DNA from: Clostridia bacterium
GTDB taxonomy: Bacteria; Bacillota_A; Clostridia; Christensenellales; Aristaeellaceae
Reading direction: 5' to 3'
Length of the DNA: 30,174 nt
Assembly (NCBI GenBank): GCA_017430945.1
Contig: JAFRMB010000006.1
Coordinates: 1 to 30,174, forward strand
Under the pieces are notes generated by a model. It was not told the DNA's origin and made no database searches. It saw nothing but the letters and a program-made list of their open reading frames with translations. The translations under genes and the position numbers were made by a program. Each line of letters begins with the position of its first letter. Positions within the stretch are counted from its first letter, which is position 1. Shown piece after piece: positions 1 to 7,070 of the stretch.

Positions 1-70
1 CGTTCCCGTGCTTCAGGTAGTACTCCAAAAACCGTTGACGAGCATGCGCTTCCTGTGCTATCCTGTTCAT
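1..70 (-). CDS. Transposase N-terminus (partial, runs off left edge)
   Basis: The first 23 codons are visible and read MNRIAQEAHARQRFLEYYLK followed by HGN. This resembles the N-terminus that precedes a helix-turn-helix and an integrase catalytic core in many clostridial DDE transposases, where a short MN-IAQ-A-RQ segment leads into a K(Y/H)G turn. The start is chosen from the GAAGGGAG ribosome site 9 to 12 bases upstream. The catalytic domain lies outside the window, so whether the gene is intact is unknown. The 77-codon frame on the opposite strand is a shadow. Confidence 0.6.
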   Translation of the reverse strand, partial: MNRIAQEAHARQRFLEYYLKHGN

Positions 71-160
71 GCAGAGAGCTCCCTTCGTGATAGTTTGGGT
101 GTGGTGACTTTATTCTATCACTTGGCTCTCTGTTTTGCTTCTACTCTCTGTTACCTTTCT

Positions 161-169
161 ATTGTACCA
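161..169 (-). promoter_or_regulatory. Extended -10 for the transposase
   Basis: On the minus strand TGGTACAAT is an extended -10 (TGn plus TACAAT) about 90 bases upstream of the transposase start. No good -35 is seen 17 bases upstream, as expected of a weak, extended -10-dependent IS promoter. Confidence 0.35.
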
Positions 170-237
170 AAACATAATGCAAATTTTATCTGCAGCGAGA
201 TACAGTGGGATCCGGACATGCTGGGATCCCGCTTTTG

Positions 238-266
238 TTGACACTGCCGTGCGGGTATGTTATCAT
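238..266 (+). promoter_or_regulatory. Hybrid promoter: -35 in IS end, -10 in chromosome
   Basis: TTGACA (238-243), a 17-base spacer and TATCAT (261-266) form a near-consensus vegetative promoter pointing at the metallo-hydrolase gene. The TTGACA is the reverse complement of the terminal TGTCAA of the left-hand IS, so the -35 appears to be supplied by the element and the -10 by the flanking DNA. The start point would be near 273, giving a leader of about 114 bases. Confidence 0.6.
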
Positions 267-386
267 GATGACAGATGAATGGGATTGAGGTGGCAATCTG
301 CGGTCCGGTCGACAGGACCCGATGGAACGCTGGGATCCGTTCAGAACGACTGTACTGGGTCGTCAAAAGACGAGGAGGAGATGTCG

Positions 387-1067
387 ATGAAGAAGGTGCT
401 GTTTTGCATGATCTGCCTGTTGCTGTCGTGTGCCGTCGTCCTGGCGGAGGGCCCTGCGGCTGCGCTGCTATACCAGGGCCACGGGAGCCTGCGCATCGTG
501 ACGGCCGAGGGAAAGGTGATCTACGTGGACCCATATGCCGGCGAAGGCTATGACCTGCCGGCGGATCTTATCCTGGTCTCGCACGGGCATCCGGATCATT
601 CGGCGGTCGATCTCATCGAAGATCGCGCCGGGGGTTGCAGGATCATCCGAAACACCGACGCGCTGGTGGACGGAGAATACAGGATCTTCGACCTTGGCTA
701 CGCCACGGTCGAAGCCGTACAGGCCGGGAACAACCGAAACCACGACATCCATGAATGCGTGGGCTGGCTGATAACGCTGTCGGATGGCGTTTCGATCTAT
801 GCGACAGGCGACACGTCGACGACCGATCAGATGGCGGAGCTGGCCGACAGACATATCGATTATGCCTTCTTCGTCTGCGACGGCAAGTTCAACATGGATA
901 TGGAGGAGGCCAGCGCTTGCGCGGCGCTCGTGAACGCGCGGCACAGCATCCCCTATCACATGGCTCCGGGCCAGCTCTTCGACGCAGCGCGCGCGGAGCT
1001 GTTTGAAGGCCCGGGGAAGCTGGTCATCGAGGCGGGCGAGGAGATCATGCTCGAAGGACAAGATTAA
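387..1067 (+). CDS. Exported UlaG-like metallo-beta-lactamase-fold hydrolase
   Basis: A 226-residue metallo-beta-lactamase-fold protein. Residues 1-20 are a signal peptide (MKK, a hydrophobic core, VLAEG), so it acts outside the cytoplasm or is membrane-bound; UlaG relatives are usually cytoplasmic. The metal motif is HGHPDH (H66, H68, D70, H71); H122, D142 (ATGDT) and H191 (IPYHM) are the likely remaining ligands. The substrate cannot be named; the family includes L-ascorbate-6-P lactonase and many uncharacterised hydrolases. The start at 387 is chosen because GAGGAGGAG lies 6 bases upstream and the signal peptide follows; the ATG at 381 abuts the ribosome site, and an in-frame ATG at 279 has none. 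The gene stands alone, downstream of the IS-derived promoter, and ends before a strong hairpin. Confidence 0.85.
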   Translation: MKKVLFCMICLLLSCAVVLAEGPAAALLYQGHGSLRIVTAEGKVIYVDPYAGEGYDLPADLILVSHGHPDHSAVDLIEDRAGGCRIIRNTDALVDGEYRIFDLGYATVEAVQAGNNRNHDIHECVGWLITLSDGVSIYATGDTSTTDQMAELADRHIDYAFFVCDGKFNMDMEEASACAALVNARHSIPYHMAPGQLFDAARAELFEGPGKLVIEAGEEIMLEGQD

Positions 1068-1134
1068 TGACCCGGTCGATATGCTCCCGCGTCATTCACA
1101 GGTGGTTTTGCTGAAAGCTTCGGGACGACATACG

Positions 1135-1178
1135 AACCGCTGCAGACCCGTGCGGTAAAAGGTCTGCAGCGGTTTTCC
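1135..1178 (+). terminator. Intrinsic terminator after the metallo-hydrolase
   Basis: A 14-base perfect stem (AACCGCTGCAGACC at 1135-1148 with its complement at 1161-1174) with a 12-base loop. On the plus strand the stem runs into TTTT overlapping its base, then CC. The T-run is short but the stem is very stable. Confidence 0.6.
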
Positions 1179-1217
1179 ATCTTTCATATCGCACGGGACG
1201 ACGCTGCCGTATGCGGC

Positions 1218-1236
1218 AAAGAACGCCCCGGCGTTC
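1218..1236 (-). terminator. Possible terminator of the exporter/GT/thioesterase operon
   Basis: The palindrome at 1221-1236 (GAACGC arms around CCCG) is followed on the minus strand by TTTGCC, 34 bases after the thioesterase stop. The stem is only 6 to 7 pairs and the T-run is short. Confidence 0.35.
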
Positions 1237-1269
1237 GGCTTTGGGTCTGAGATGCATGCCGGTGACGGC

Positions 1270-2001
1270 CTATGCCGGCCCTTTGGCGATGCGCGCCAGT
1301 GCGATGGTCCTGTTATCGCAGGAGAGTCGCAGAGCGATGCCTTCCGGCGTCGCCTTTTTCTGCAGATCGAGCACATCGCCCTCGTAGCAGGGGGCGCGGA
1401 AGGCGATCTCCATCTCGGCGATGTCCATCTCCCGCCAGGCCGCCGCGCTGAAAGCGCCGGCGATGACCCGTGGATAAATGGCGTTGTTCATGTGGCCGCC
1501 CAGATCGATGTCCGTGGCGCGCACGGTGTAGCTGCCGAGGCTGTCAGACCCGTCGAAGTCATCGGCTATCCGGGTGAATGGCCCCGGAAGCACCCGTGCG
1601 GCCTCGACCTCGAGATCGGCGGGGAAAACGCCGTCGGCAGGCCAAAGGCGGTTGGTCTTCGTGTTCAACACCATCCATTCGGTCTTGCCTTCGACCAGCA
1701 CATCGCCGCCCTGCGCGATGAGATAGTCGCGGTTGCAACGCGAGCGCTCCGGCGTTTCCGGCCAGGTCCGGACGGTGATGGATTCTGCCAGCCCCGGCCG
1801 CCGGTGAAAGCGGATACGCGTGCGTGCGATCAGCCAAAACAGTCCCTGCCGCATGATCCCGTTCATGCCCACGCCCAGCAGCTCCGCATGTTCTGTAGCG
1901 ATATCCATAAACAGTGCGAAAGCGCCGGGCACGCTGAGCTTGCCCTCGGCGTCGCACATGCTGGGGAGCACCATGACTTCCTTCTCGAAATAGCCCTTCA
2001 T
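1270..2001 (-). CDS. Acyl-ACP thioesterase (FatA/FatB-type double hotdog)
   Basis: A 243-residue protein of the acyl-ACP thioesterase family, which releases fatty acids from acyl carrier protein in the cytoplasm. The usual bacterial length is about 240-250 residues, so it is complete. The N-terminal hotdog has the family-like stretch around FWLIARTRIRFHRRP (55-69). The C-terminal hotdog carries DIDLGGHMNNAIYPR (164-178), matching the conserved D-x-N-x-H-x-N-N-x-x-Y segment with a Gly at the usual Asn (G168), H170, N172 and N173. It starts 1 base after the glycosyltransferase stop, with GGAGG inside the end of that gene, so the two are probably translationally coupled. Its place beside an exporter and a glycosyltransferase suggests a role in supplying or tuning acyl chains, but this is inference. 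Confidence 0.85.
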   Translation of the reverse strand: MKGYFEKEVMVLPSMCDAEGKLSVPGAFALFMDIATEHAELLGVGMNGIMRQGLFWLIARTRIRFHRRPGLAESITVRTWPETPERSRCNRDYLIAQGGDVLVEGKTEWMVLNTKTNRLWPADGVFPADLEVEAARVLPGPFTRIADDFDGSDSLGSYTVRATDIDLGGHMNNAIYPRVIAGAFSAAAWREMDIAEMEIAFRAPCYEGDVLDLQKKATPEGIALRLSCDNRTIALARIAKGPA

Positions 2002-2002
2002 G

Positions 2003-3136
2003 TCAGCCTCCGATGATGCGTCTGTAGTTTTCGAGCACCTGATCCACCAGCATGGACCAGGGGATGGGGATCGTCTCTCGCGCCTTCTGTCCGACGGAGA
2101 CGAGCGCGTCTGCGTCCCGGAGCGCCCGCCCGATCACCTGGGCGAGATCGTCCGGGTCATCCTCGCAGAGGAACCCGTTGACCCCGTCCACCACGCCCTC
2201 GGCGGCCGAACTGCCGCGCACGACGACCGACGGCGTCCCGACGGCGGCGGCTTCGCGCACCACGAGTCCGGAGGTATCGTAAAGCGAGGGGAACAGAAAC
2301 AGCGATGCCAGCCGGTACAGCGCGTTCAGCGCTTGCTGGTCCACGATGTGTCCGGTGAAGATCACGCGGTCTTCGATGTGCAGGGAAGCGGCCAGCGCCG
2401 AGATCTCCTTTTCGTGGGGGCCCTGTCCGGCAAGGACCAGCCGGAAGGGCCGGTCCAGCTTCGCCGCGGCTTCAAGCGTGCAGCGCAGGTTCTTTTTCCA
2501 GTTGATCTGGCCGACGTACAAGAGAAGCGGCGCGCCGTCAAGTCCGAGCCTTTCCGACATGGCATCGACGGCGGCGTCGTCCACCGGATGGATGTCGGTG
2601 CCGTTGGGCATCACGCGGATGGGACCGTTATAGCCGTAACCCCTCAGCGTTTCCGCGGAGGATGCGCTGACCGCCCATACCTCGGTGCAGTGATCGTAGA
2701 AGTTCACCACGTGTTTCACGCCGACCTCGGCCAGCAGCTCCACACCGGTGATCTGAAGGAAATCATCGTAGTATTTTGAGTGGAAAGTGCCGACGATGGG
2801 CAGCGCGTGTTTCTGGCCGTAGGCGATGCCGGCAAGCCCGGATATGAACGGACTGTGTACGTGTACGATATCTGCCTTTATGGCGTTCAGCCGGTTTTGG
2901 CAGTGAACGTCCAGCAGCGGCGCGCCGACCTTGTAGCTCTTGATCTTCGGCAGCGGTACACCCAGGTAATCCACCATCTCGAAGGGAAAGCCTCCGCGGT
3001 ATCCGGTATCTGTCTGCGGCGCGACGACGTATGTCTCGTGCCCTTTTTGCCCCATGTTCAGCGCGTACTGATAGACCACGTTGCCGACGCCGTCCATGAT
3101 CGGGATGAAGGAGTCTGAAAACTGAATGATGCGCAT
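2003..3136 (-). CDS. GT4-family glycosyltransferase
   Basis: A 377-residue GT-B fold glycosyltransferase of family GT4. The N-terminal acceptor half starts MRIIQFSDSF and has the G-x-G-N-V segment (16-20) typical of these enzymes. The nucleotide-sugar half contains LLYVGQINWKKN (205-216) and the retaining-GT motif FPSLYDTSGLVVREAAA, where the usual E-x7-E is D287-x7-E295. It resembles diacylglycerol alpha-glucosyltransferases (GTFHSKYYDDF at 116-126), so a membrane glycolipid product is plausible but unproven. The start at 3136 is chosen over the upstream in-frame ATG at 3196 because GTGGAGG lies 5 bases away and the Rossmann strand begins at once. A second promoter (3168-3196) lies just upstream, so it may be made independently of the ABC genes. 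Confidence 0.85.
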   Translation of the reverse strand: MRIIQFSDSFIPIMDGVGNVVYQYALNMGQKGHETYVVAPQTDTGYRGGFPFEMVDYLGVPLPKIKSYKVGAPLLDVHCQNRLNAIKADIVHVHSPFISGLAGIAYGQKHALPIVGTFHSKYYDDFLQITGVELLAEVGVKHVVNFYDHCTEVWAVSASSAETLRGYGYNGPIRVMPNGTDIHPVDDAAVDAMSERLGLDGAPLLLYVGQINWKKNLRCTLEAAAKLDRPFRLVLAGQGPHEKEISALAASLHIEDRVIFTGHIVDQQALNALYRLASLFLFPSLYDTSGLVVREAAAVGTPSVVVRGSSAAEGVVDGVNGFLCEDDPDDLAQVIGRALRDADALVSVGQKARETIPIPWSMLVDQVLENYRRIIGG

Positions 3137-3167
3137 GGCGTCCTCCACGTTCTTTCGTAATGAGACC

Positions 3168-3196
3168 AGTATAGCACGCGATCCGGCTCTGCGCAA
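3168..3196 (-). promoter_or_regulatory. Internal promoter before the glycosyltransferase
   Basis: On the minus strand TTGCGC (3191-3196), 17 bases, then TATACT (3168-3173) preceded by TGC (extended -10). It lies exactly in the 60-base gap after the 601-aa ABC subunit gene. Confidence 0.5.
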
Positions 3197-5002
3197 TCAC
3201 GCGCTGGTCAGCAGATCGATGTACTGGCGCGTGTAGAGCTCGAAATAGTAGCCGCGTTTTTTCATGAGCTGCGCGTGCGTCCCCTGCTCGACGATGCGAC
3301 CGTCCATCACAGCCAGGATCACGTCGGCGTGGGTGATCGTGGACAGGCGGTGCGCGATGACAAAGCTGGTGCGCCCGCGGATGACGGTCTCGATGGCGGA
3401 CTGTATGGCGCGCTCCGTCACGGTGTCCACCGATGAAGTGGCCTCGTCCAGGACCAGAATGCGCGGATCGGCCAGCAGCGCGCGGGCGAAGGAAAGCAGC
3501 TGCTTTTCGCCGACGGACAGGTGCCCGCCGCCCTCGCCGACGTCTGCGTCCAGCCCGCCATCCAGCTTTTCGATCACGCCGCGGGCAGAAACCAGATCCA
3601 GCGCGGCCAGGATCTCGTCGTCGGTCGCGTCGGGCTTGCCATAGCGCAGATTGTCGCGCACGGAGCCGGAGAACAGGTGCGGCGTCTGGAGCACATAGCC
3701 GATGGCATCGTGCAGCCACAGTTGGCTGCGCTCGCGCACATCCCGGCCGTCGATCAGTACCTGTCCATCGGTGGGCTCAAAGAACCGGCAGACCAGGTTG
3801 ACCAGCGTGGATTTGCCGGCGCCGGTCTCGCCCACGATGGCCACGTTGGTGCCGCGGGGCACCTTCAGATCGAAGTGCTCCAGCACGAGTTCTTCGCCGT
3901 CGGGATATCGGAAGGATACGTCGCGGAACTCCACGTCGCCCAGCAGGGGCTCCCAGTTCTCGCGCTTCGGACGGAAGGTGTCGCCGTATTTTTCGATGAC
4001 TTCGGGGCTGTCGGCCACGTCGGACCCGGTCTCGAGCAGCCGCATGAGCCGCTCGATGTTGACCTGTATCGCCACCAGCTCGGAGATGGTGCCGACGATG
4101 TTCTGGATGGGCTCCATGAGGCTCAGTGCGTAGGACATGAACACGGAGAGCGTGCCGATCCGAATGGCCGCCGACTGCGTCAGCCTCCCGCCCTTCCACA
4201 GCACCAGAGCCAGCGCTGCAGAGGACATCAGCGTGACCGTCGCGGTGAAGAGCGCGCTGTAATGCGCCGCGTGTACGCTGGTCCGGCGCATCGCCTCGGT
4301 GTCAGATCGGAAATCCGCGCTCATGCGGTCCTCGACGACCAGGGTCTTGATGGATCGGACCCCGGTGATGCCTTCGTTGAAGCCGGCGGTGATCTTTGAA
4401 TTGATCTCGCGGATCCGGCGGTTCAGCCGGATGAGCGCCTTCTGGAAGTACGCGATCAGCGTGACGCCCACCGGCAGCAGCAGCAGCACCAGCGCCGCCA
4501 GCCGCGCGCTGCACAGGAACATCATCAATATGATGAACAGCACGTAGGAGCCGTTCCACACTACGTCCATCATGTGCCAGGAGACCATTTCACCGATCCG
4601 GCCGGAATCGCTCATGACGCGGGCGTGGATGTAGCCGACGGAGTTCCGGTTGAAATAGGAAAACGAGAGCGTCTGCAGGTGGTCGAAGGCGGCGTTGCGC
4701 AGGTCGCGGTCCACGGCCATCTCCACCTTGCCGCAGTCATAGACGCTGACGAAATTCATGATCACCTGGGTGACCAGTACGCATACATACATCGCGATGA
4801 AGGGCACGAGGCCGCTCAGCGTGCGCCCGATGGCGAAGCGGTCGAGCGCATAACGGTTGAACAGCGGGAAAACGGCGTCGATCAGCGAGACCACACAGCC
4901 CAATGCGACCATCTTGATGATGCGCTTCATATAGGGGCGCAGGAAGGGCAAAAGGCGGACAAAACCAAAGAGCCTGAGACTCGACCGCTTTTCATCATTC
5001 AT
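3197..5002 (-). CDS. ABC exporter subunit, catalytic half (TMD-NBD)
   Basis: A 601-residue type IV ABC exporter half: six predicted membrane segments in residues 25-310, then an ATPase domain. Walker A is GETGAGKST (391-399), Q-loop Q439, Walker B ILVLDE (515-520) with catalytic E520, and switch H551. The signature motif is degenerate, LSVGEKQ (495-501) instead of LSGGQ. In a dimer with the upstream 617-aa subunit this gives one competent ATP site (Walker A/B of this protein plus the LSGGQ of the partner) and one degenerate site, as in TM287/288 and BmrCD. Its start overlaps the partner's stop by four bases (ATGA), so the subunits are translationally coupled. The substrate is unknown: drugs, lipids or the product of the linked glycosyltransferase are all possible. 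Confidence 0.9.
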   Translation of the reverse strand: MNDEKRSSLRLFGFVRLLPFLRPYMKRIIKMVALGCVVSLIDAVFPLFNRYALDRFAIGRTLSGLVPFIAMYVCVLVTQVIMNFVSVYDCGKVEMAVDRDLRNAAFDHLQTLSFSYFNRNSVGYIHARVMSDSGRIGEMVSWHMMDVVWNGSYVLFIILMMFLCSARLAALVLLLLPVGVTLIAYFQKALIRLNRRIREINSKITAGFNEGITGVRSIKTLVVEDRMSADFRSDTEAMRRTSVHAAHYSALFTATVTLMSSAALALVLWKGGRLTQSAAIRIGTLSVFMSYALSLMEPIQNIVGTISELVAIQVNIERLMRLLETGSDVADSPEVIEKYGDTFRPKRENWEPLLGDVEFRDVSFRYPDGEELVLEHFDLKVPRGTNVAIVGETGAGKSTLVNLVCRFFEPTDGQVLIDGRDVRERSQLWLHDAIGYVLQTPHLFSGSVRDNLRYGKPDATDDEILAALDLVSARGVIEKLDGGLDADVGEGGGHLSVGEKQLLSFARALLADPRILVLDEATSSVDTVTERAIQSAIETVIRGRTSFVIAHRLSTITHADVILAVMDGRIVEQGTHAQLMKKRGYYFELYTRQYIDLLTSA

Positions 5003-6852
5003 GCCGACGCCCCCTCTCCGTCGGGGTCCAGGCCCTCGGCCTGAAGCTCGTATACGCGTCGGTAGACGCCGTCCCGGTTCAAAAGCTCGGCGTGTGTGCC
5101 CTCCTCGATCACACGCCCCCTGTCCATCACGAGGATGTGATCCGCGGACATCAGCGTGGATATGCGGTGCGCGATCAGGATCACCGTGGCGTCGCGCGTC
5201 TGCTCCGCCAGCGCGCGCCGGATGTGCTCGTCCGTCTGCGCATCAACGGCAGACAGAGAGTCGTCGAAGATCATGATGGGCGGTCTGAGCATCAGCATCT
5301 GGGCGATGGCCGTTCGCTGCTTCTGGCCGCCGGAGAGCGTGACGCCGCGCTCGCCCACGAAGGTATTGTAGCCGGCTGCAAAGCGCGCCACGGTATCCTC
5401 CAGCCGGGCGACCTGTACGGCGCTTTGCATCTCGCGATCAGACGCTTCGGGACGCGCCAGGCGAAGGTTCTCGCCGAGCGTTCGCGAAAACAGGAACGGT
5501 TCCTGCAGCACCATGCCGATGTGCCTTCTGAGCCAGGCCGCCTTCATCTGTGCGATGTCCACGCCGCCGATGGTGATCCTGCCGCATTCGGGCGGCAGCG
5601 GATACAGCCGGTCCAGCAGGTGCATCAACGTGGATTTTCCGGAGCCTGTGCCGCCCAATATGCCCAGCGTCTCGCCCTTTTTGACGGTGAAGGACACGTC
5701 GTGCAGCACGGTGCCCTTCCCGTCAAAGCCGAAGGTGACGTGCTCGAAGCGGATGTCGCCGTCGATGGGCGGCTCGAGCGCGCGCGGCGCGTCGCATTCC
5801 TGCCCGGCATTCATGATCATGCGGATGCGGTCGATCGATATGCCGGCCTTGCTCATCTCGGAGATCACGCGGCCGAGCGCGCGCACCGGCCAGGTGAGCA
5901 TTGCGTTGTAGGCCACGAAAGCCACATAGCCGCCGGCCGTCATGGTGCCGCGCACGCAGCATGCGGCGCCCAGGGAAACGACGGTCAGCACCTGGAGGCC
6001 GGAGATCAGATCGCCTGTGCACCAGAAGAGGGTCATGATCCGCATGAGGCGGATCCAGAGCGCGGTATAACGCTCGTTTTGGCGCTCGAAGCGCTGCTTT
6101 TCGTAGGCCTCCCGGCCAAATGCGCGCACCAGGCGCACGCCGGTGAGGTTTTCCTGGGCGATGGTGGAGAGCACGCCTTCCTGCACGTCTGCTTCCTCGA
6201 AGGCGGCGCCGATCCTGTGGTGGAAGACATACGAATAGAAAACGATGACCGGGATGAACAGAAAGGCCGCCAGCGTGAGCCTGGGGTGGATGCCGTACAT
6301 ATACCAAAGCGCCAGCAGCAGCATCACCGATATGCGGAAGAGGCTGGTCAGGCGCTCCGCCACGAAGCGTTTGATGGTCTCGACGTCGGAGGTGCAGCGC
6401 TGGATGATGTCTCCCGTCTGCTGGGTGCCGTGCCAGGCATAGGGGAGGCGCATGAGATGATCGAACAGTCTGTCGCGCATCGTGCGAAGCAGCATCTCCG
6501 CGCCGCGCGCGTTGGAGATCTTGAAGAGATACCGACACACTGCGCACAGCAGCGCGACGCCCACCACGATGAGCGCGACGAGCTCCAGCTGCCCGGATAT
6601 GAATGCGGGGCCGCCCAAACGATCCAGGGCGAGCTCGGTCAGCGAGGCCGCGCGATTGTGCGAGGCGCCGATCAACGCGTCCACCGCATAGCCGATGATC
6701 TTGGGATTAACGAAGTCCAGCATGGACACCGCCAGCGCCAACAGCGCGCTCAGCCCGAACCAGCGCTTGCTGCCCTTCAAAAAGAACATGAGCAGCCCGC
6801 TGCGGGTGGGGAAGCGCCCGGTACGCGCGTCCACGGATCTATCTTTCGTCAT
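4999..6852 (-). CDS. ABC exporter subunit, degenerate-site half (TMD-NBD)
   Basis: A 617-residue ABC exporter half, first gene of a four-gene minus-strand operon. It has six membrane segments up to about residue 330, Walker A GGTGSGKST (400-408), Q450, a canonical signature LSGGQ (506-510), and Walker B IMIFDD (526-531) where the catalytic glutamate is replaced by D531; the switch histidine is H562. The Glu-to-Asp change together with the partner's LSVGEKQ signature marks this as the non-catalytic half of a heterodimeric exporter. AGGAG lies 7 bases before the start. A strong promoter (6924-6952) is about 70 bases upstream. The long antisense frame of 603 codons across it is a shadow of its G+C-rich third positions. 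Confidence 0.9.
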   Translation of the reverse strand: MTKDRSVDARTGRFPTRSGLLMFFLKGSKRWFGLSALLALAVSMLDFVNPKIIGYAVDALIGASHNRAASLTELALDRLGGPAFISGQLELVALIVVGVALLCAVCRYLFKISNARGAEMLLRTMRDRLFDHLMRLPYAWHGTQQTGDIIQRCTSDVETIKRFVAERLTSLFRISVMLLLALWYMYGIHPRLTLAAFLFIPVIVFYSYVFHHRIGAAFEEADVQEGVLSTIAQENLTGVRLVRAFGREAYEKQRFERQNERYTALWIRLMRIMTLFWCTGDLISGLQVLTVVSLGAACCVRGTMTAGGYVAFVAYNAMLTWPVRALGRVISEMSKAGISIDRIRMIMNAGQECDAPRALEPPIDGDIRFEHVTFGFDGKGTVLHDVSFTVKKGETLGILGGTGSGKSTLMHLLDRLYPLPPECGRITIGGVDIAQMKAAWLRRHIGMVLQEPFLFSRTLGENLRLARPEASDREMQSAVQVARLEDTVARFAAGYNTFVGERGVTLSGGQKQRTAIAQMLMLRPPIMIFDDSLSAVDAQTDEHIRRALAEQTRDATVILIAHRISTLMSADHILVMDRGRVIEEGTHAELLNRDGVYRRVYELQAEGLDPDGEGASA

Positions 6853-6923
6853 GGTGAAGCTCCTGGTGATCGTGGGGTCAGAGAGAAGAACGGATCGCAG
6901 TAGCCCGTCCCTTCTGGGTCCAC

Positions 6924-6952
6924 ATTGTAAACGTCACGGCAGAGAAAATCAA
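6924..6952 (-). promoter_or_regulatory. Promoter of the ABC exporter operon
   Basis: On the minus strand TTGATT (6947-6952), a 17-base spacer and TACAAT (6924-6929). It is divergent from the oligoendopeptidase promoter at 7005-7033, with the two -35 boxes about 52 bases apart. Confidence 0.65.
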
Positions 6953-7004
6953 CGGTGATTCGGTGAATCTGCGAAAGATAACAGGGCAGTGCCGGGTGCG
7001 CCTA

Positions 7005-7033
7005 TTGAGGTTTTGCCGAAAAGGGATTATACT
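7005..7033 (+). promoter_or_regulatory. Promoter of oligoendopeptidase F
   Basis: TTGAGG (7005-7010), 17 bases, TATACT (7028-7033). The start point near 7040 leaves a leader of about 30 bases with AAAAGGAGG. Confidence 0.65.
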
Positions 7034-7070
7034 GGAACATAAGTCGGGAACAAAAGGAGGCATGGGACAA

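Larger units (their letters stand above)
1..243 (-). mobile_element. End of a DDE/integrase-type insertion sequence (partial)
   Basis: The minus strand carries the start of a transposase (1-70), its leader, and what looks like the element's outer end near 243. Read on the minus strand, the end begins TGTCAACAAAAG, a common type of terminus for rve-domain elements. Two direct copies of GGGATCC (207-213 and 223-229, 16 bases apart) lie just inside and could be transposase binding sites. The element continues off the left edge, so its other terminus, target duplication and family (IS481- or IS3-like) cannot be seen. The exact end at 243 is inferred from the TGTCAA motif only. Confidence 0.55.

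Noticed and set aside
8..241. A 77-codon plus-strand frame at the left edge
   Set aside because: It lies opposite the transposase start and IS leader and has no ribosome site.
5092..6903. A 603-codon plus-strand frame over the ABC exporter gene
   Set aside because: It is the antisense shadow of a clear ABC protein; its translation is rich in Arg, His, Ala and Gln with no domain and no suitable ribosome site.
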